Below are positions 6,573-8,015 of a stretch of 8,015 nt of DNA, in pieces. Position 1 is the stretch's first letter; every line of letters begins with the position of its first letter. The notes below the pieces were generated by a model, which saw only the letters and a program-made list of their open reading frames with translations, was not told the origin of the DNA and did no database searches. Both the position numbers and the translations under genes were made by a program. Source of the DNA: Rhodoferax sp. (GTDB lineage Bacteria; Pseudomonadota; Gammaproteobacteria; Burkholderiales; Burkholderiaceae_C); assembly GCA_017880985.1 (NCBI GenBank), contig JADGRK010000097.1, positions 1 to 8,015 of the forward strand. The letters run 5' to 3'.

Positions 6573-7802
6573 ATGGCAGTTAATTTATCCGCTCCCAACC
6601 CAGCCGAGCTGTATCCCATCGCGGGTCTGCGCCTGGGCGTTACCGAGGCTGGCATCAAAAAGGCCGACCGCAAAGACTTGACCGTCATCTTGTTTGATCT
6701 GGGTACTTCGGTGGCAGGTGTCTTCACCCAGAACCGGTTTTGCGCGGCGCCAGTGCAGCTCTGCCGTGAGCATCTCGCCACTGGCGACGGGATTCGCGCT
6801 CTGCTCATCAATACCGGCAATGCCAATGCCGGTACGGGTGAAGAGGGTCGGCAGCGCGCGCTCAGTACCTGTCAGGCACTTGCCGGCAGGCTTGGCATCT
6901 CAGCGCGGCAAGTGCTGCCATTTTCCACCGGCGTCATCATGGAGCCCCTGCCGTCCGAGCGGATTGTTGCCGCTCTGGATGCCGCGCTGGCCGATGCGCG
7001 CGAAGACCACTGGCTGCGCGCGGCCGAAGCGATCATGACCACCGATACCTTGCCCAAGGCGTTTGGCGCGCAGATCTCGATCAACAGCGCGCCAGTCAGC
7101 ATCACCGGCATCGCCAAGGGTGCCGGCATGATCCACCCCAACATGGCGACCATGCTCGGTTTTCTGGCCACCGACGCCTGCGTCAGCCCGGCGTTGCTGC
7201 CGCAGTTGGCGCGCCAACTCGCCGAGGGTTCGTTCAACCGGATTACAGTCGATGGCGACACCTCCACCAACGACTCATTCATGCTGGTTGCCACCAACAA
7301 AGCGGCGCACCCGACGATTGATTCGCTCGACAGCGTGGAAGGCAAGGCGCTCAAGACAGCCCTGCTGGGTGTGGCGCAGAAGCTCGCCCAGGCCATTGTG
7401 CGTGACGCTGAAGGCGCTACCAAATTTATTACAGTCAGAGTTGAAGGCGGGAACAGCCAGGCCGAGTGCCTTCAGGTGGCCTATGCGATTTCCCACTCGC
7501 CGCTGGTCAAGACCGCCTTCTTCGCCAGTGACCCCAACCTGGGGCGCATTCTGGCGGCAGTGGGCTATGCCGGCATCAGTGATCTGGACCAGACCGGCAT
7601 TGATTTGTACCTCGACGACGTCCATGTCGTGACGCGCGGCGGTCGCCACCCAGACTATCGCGAAGAGGACGGTCAGCGCGTCATGCAGCGGAGCGAGATC
7701 ACGGTGCGCGTGCTGCTCGGGCGCGGTGCTGCTTTTGATGCCGTCTGGACCTGTGACCTGAGCCATGACTATGTCTCGATCAACGCCGACTACCGCTCAT
7801 GA
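6573..7802 (+). CDS. argJ: Glutamate N-acetyltransferase / ornithine acetyltransferase ArgJ
   Basis: A 409-residue enzyme of the cyclic arginine pathway. It moves the acetyl group from N-acetylornithine to glutamate, releasing ornithine and remaking N-acetylglutamate; some members also use acetyl-CoA, which sequence alone does not settle. It is a self-cleaving protein: KGAGMIHPNMATML surrounds the cut site, with Thr193 as the new N-terminal nucleophile of the beta chain (cut after Ala192). Thr119-Gly120 in FSTG form the oxyanion hole. GDTSTND and the C-terminal SINADYRS are intact. The ATG at 6573 gives the typical MAVNLSAP start, and the full length fits the family. There is no Shine-Dalgarno; a six-codon open frame beginning at 6563 overlaps the start. 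The gene lies 62 bases after secA, and its TGA overlaps the ATG of the next gene. Confidence 0.98.
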   Translation: MAVNLSAPNPAELYPIAGLRLGVTEAGIKKADRKDLTVILFDLGTSVAGVFTQNRFCAAPVQLCREHLATGDGIRALLINTGNANAGTGEEGRQRALSTCQALAGRLGISARQVLPFSTGVIMEPLPSERIVAALDAALADAREDHWLRAAEAIMTTDTLPKAFGAQISINSAPVSITGIAKGAGMIHPNMATMLGFLATDACVSPALLPQLARQLAEGSFNRITVDGDTSTNDSFMLVATNKAAHPTIDSLDSVEGKALKTALLGVAQKLAQAIVRDAEGATKFITVRVEGGNSQAECLQVAYAISHSPLVKTAFFASDPNLGRILAAVGYAGISDLDQTGIDLYLDDVHVVTRGGRHPDYREEDGQRVMQRSEITVRVLLGRGAAFDAVWTCDLSHDYVSINADYRS

Positions 7803-8015
7803 ACCAGCAGTTTGAACACCTGCTGGTGCGTGCCGAGCAACTTATCAGCCGCATCGAGTCAGTCCTGCCACAAGCGCTCGCGCAACCTGACTGGCACAGC
7901 ACCATCGCCTGCCGCTACCGCAAGCGAAGCAACGGCGGCGGCCTGCTGACACCGGTGCGTCATATCGGCACCCTGCGTTTGTCAGACTTGAAGGAAATTG
8001 AGCCTCAAAAAGAAA
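7799..8015 (+). CDS. DUF815-type ATP-binding protein, N-terminal part (3' end outside window)
   Basis: The first 72 codons of a gene that runs off the right edge. The ATG overlaps the argJ stop as ATGA (7799-7802), a typical arrangement for coupled translation. The visible residues form a charged N-terminal helix, then a segment with ACRYRK (residues 41-46) and the block PVRHIGTLRLSDLKEIEPQK (residues 52-71), which I recognise as the region just before the Walker A P-loop of DUF815 AAA-like ATPases in betaproteobacteria. The P-loop would lie outside the window, so ATP binding is inferred from the family. Its cellular role is not known to me. The position after argJ is one I associate with Burkholderiales and need not mean a link with arginine synthesis. 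Confidence 0.72.
   Translation, partial: MNQQFEHLLVRAEQLISRIESVLPQALAQPDWHSTIACRYRKRSNGGGLLTPVRHIGTLRLSDLKEIEPQKE

Overview
The window is ordinary chromosomal core sequence from a betaproteobacterium, most likely a Comamonadaceae member close to Rhodoferax or Polaromonas. Three things point there. The protein sequences read like that family. The order dciA-like, M23 peptidase, secA, argJ, DUF815 ATPase is one I associate with Burkholderiales. The short AT-rich palindromic element between lysA and msrQ resembles a dispersed intergenic repeat I associate with Comamonadaceae genomes. Taxonomy is inferred from recognition, not from a search.

Left part (1-2292): the 3' end of lysA (last step of lysine synthesis) runs rightward and converges on a leftward pair, msrP-msrQ. 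This pair encodes the periplasmic molybdoenzyme that repairs methionine sulfoxide and its haem-binding membrane partner. The two lie 2 bases apart and are clearly one operon. The region just upstream of msrP holds overlapping inverted repeats and a weak sigma-70-like promoter candidate.

Middle part (2293-3744): a small DUF721/DciA-like gene runs leftward. A membrane-anchored M23 (LytM-type) peptidase runs rightward from a start only 26 bases away, so the control signals of each gene must overlap the other. The peptidase has complete zinc and catalytic residues, but ends in a GC-rich tail that looks repeat-derived. A 142-base leader separates it from secA and holds no SecM-like gene.

Right part (3745-8015): complete secA (preprotein translocase motor), complete argJ (ornithine acetyltransferase), and the first 72 codons of a DUF815-type ATPase whose ATG overlaps the argJ stop codon (ATGA). 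secA and argJ both lack a convincing Shine-Dalgarno sequence.

I found no mobile element, CRISPR array, tRNA, rRNA, toxin-antitoxin, defence or biosynthetic cluster, and no convincing undescribed system. The observations worth a second look are small-scale: the repeat that supplies the msrQ stop codon, the msrPQ operator candidate, the compressed divergent start region, the peptidase tail, and the unusual translation starts of secA and argJ.
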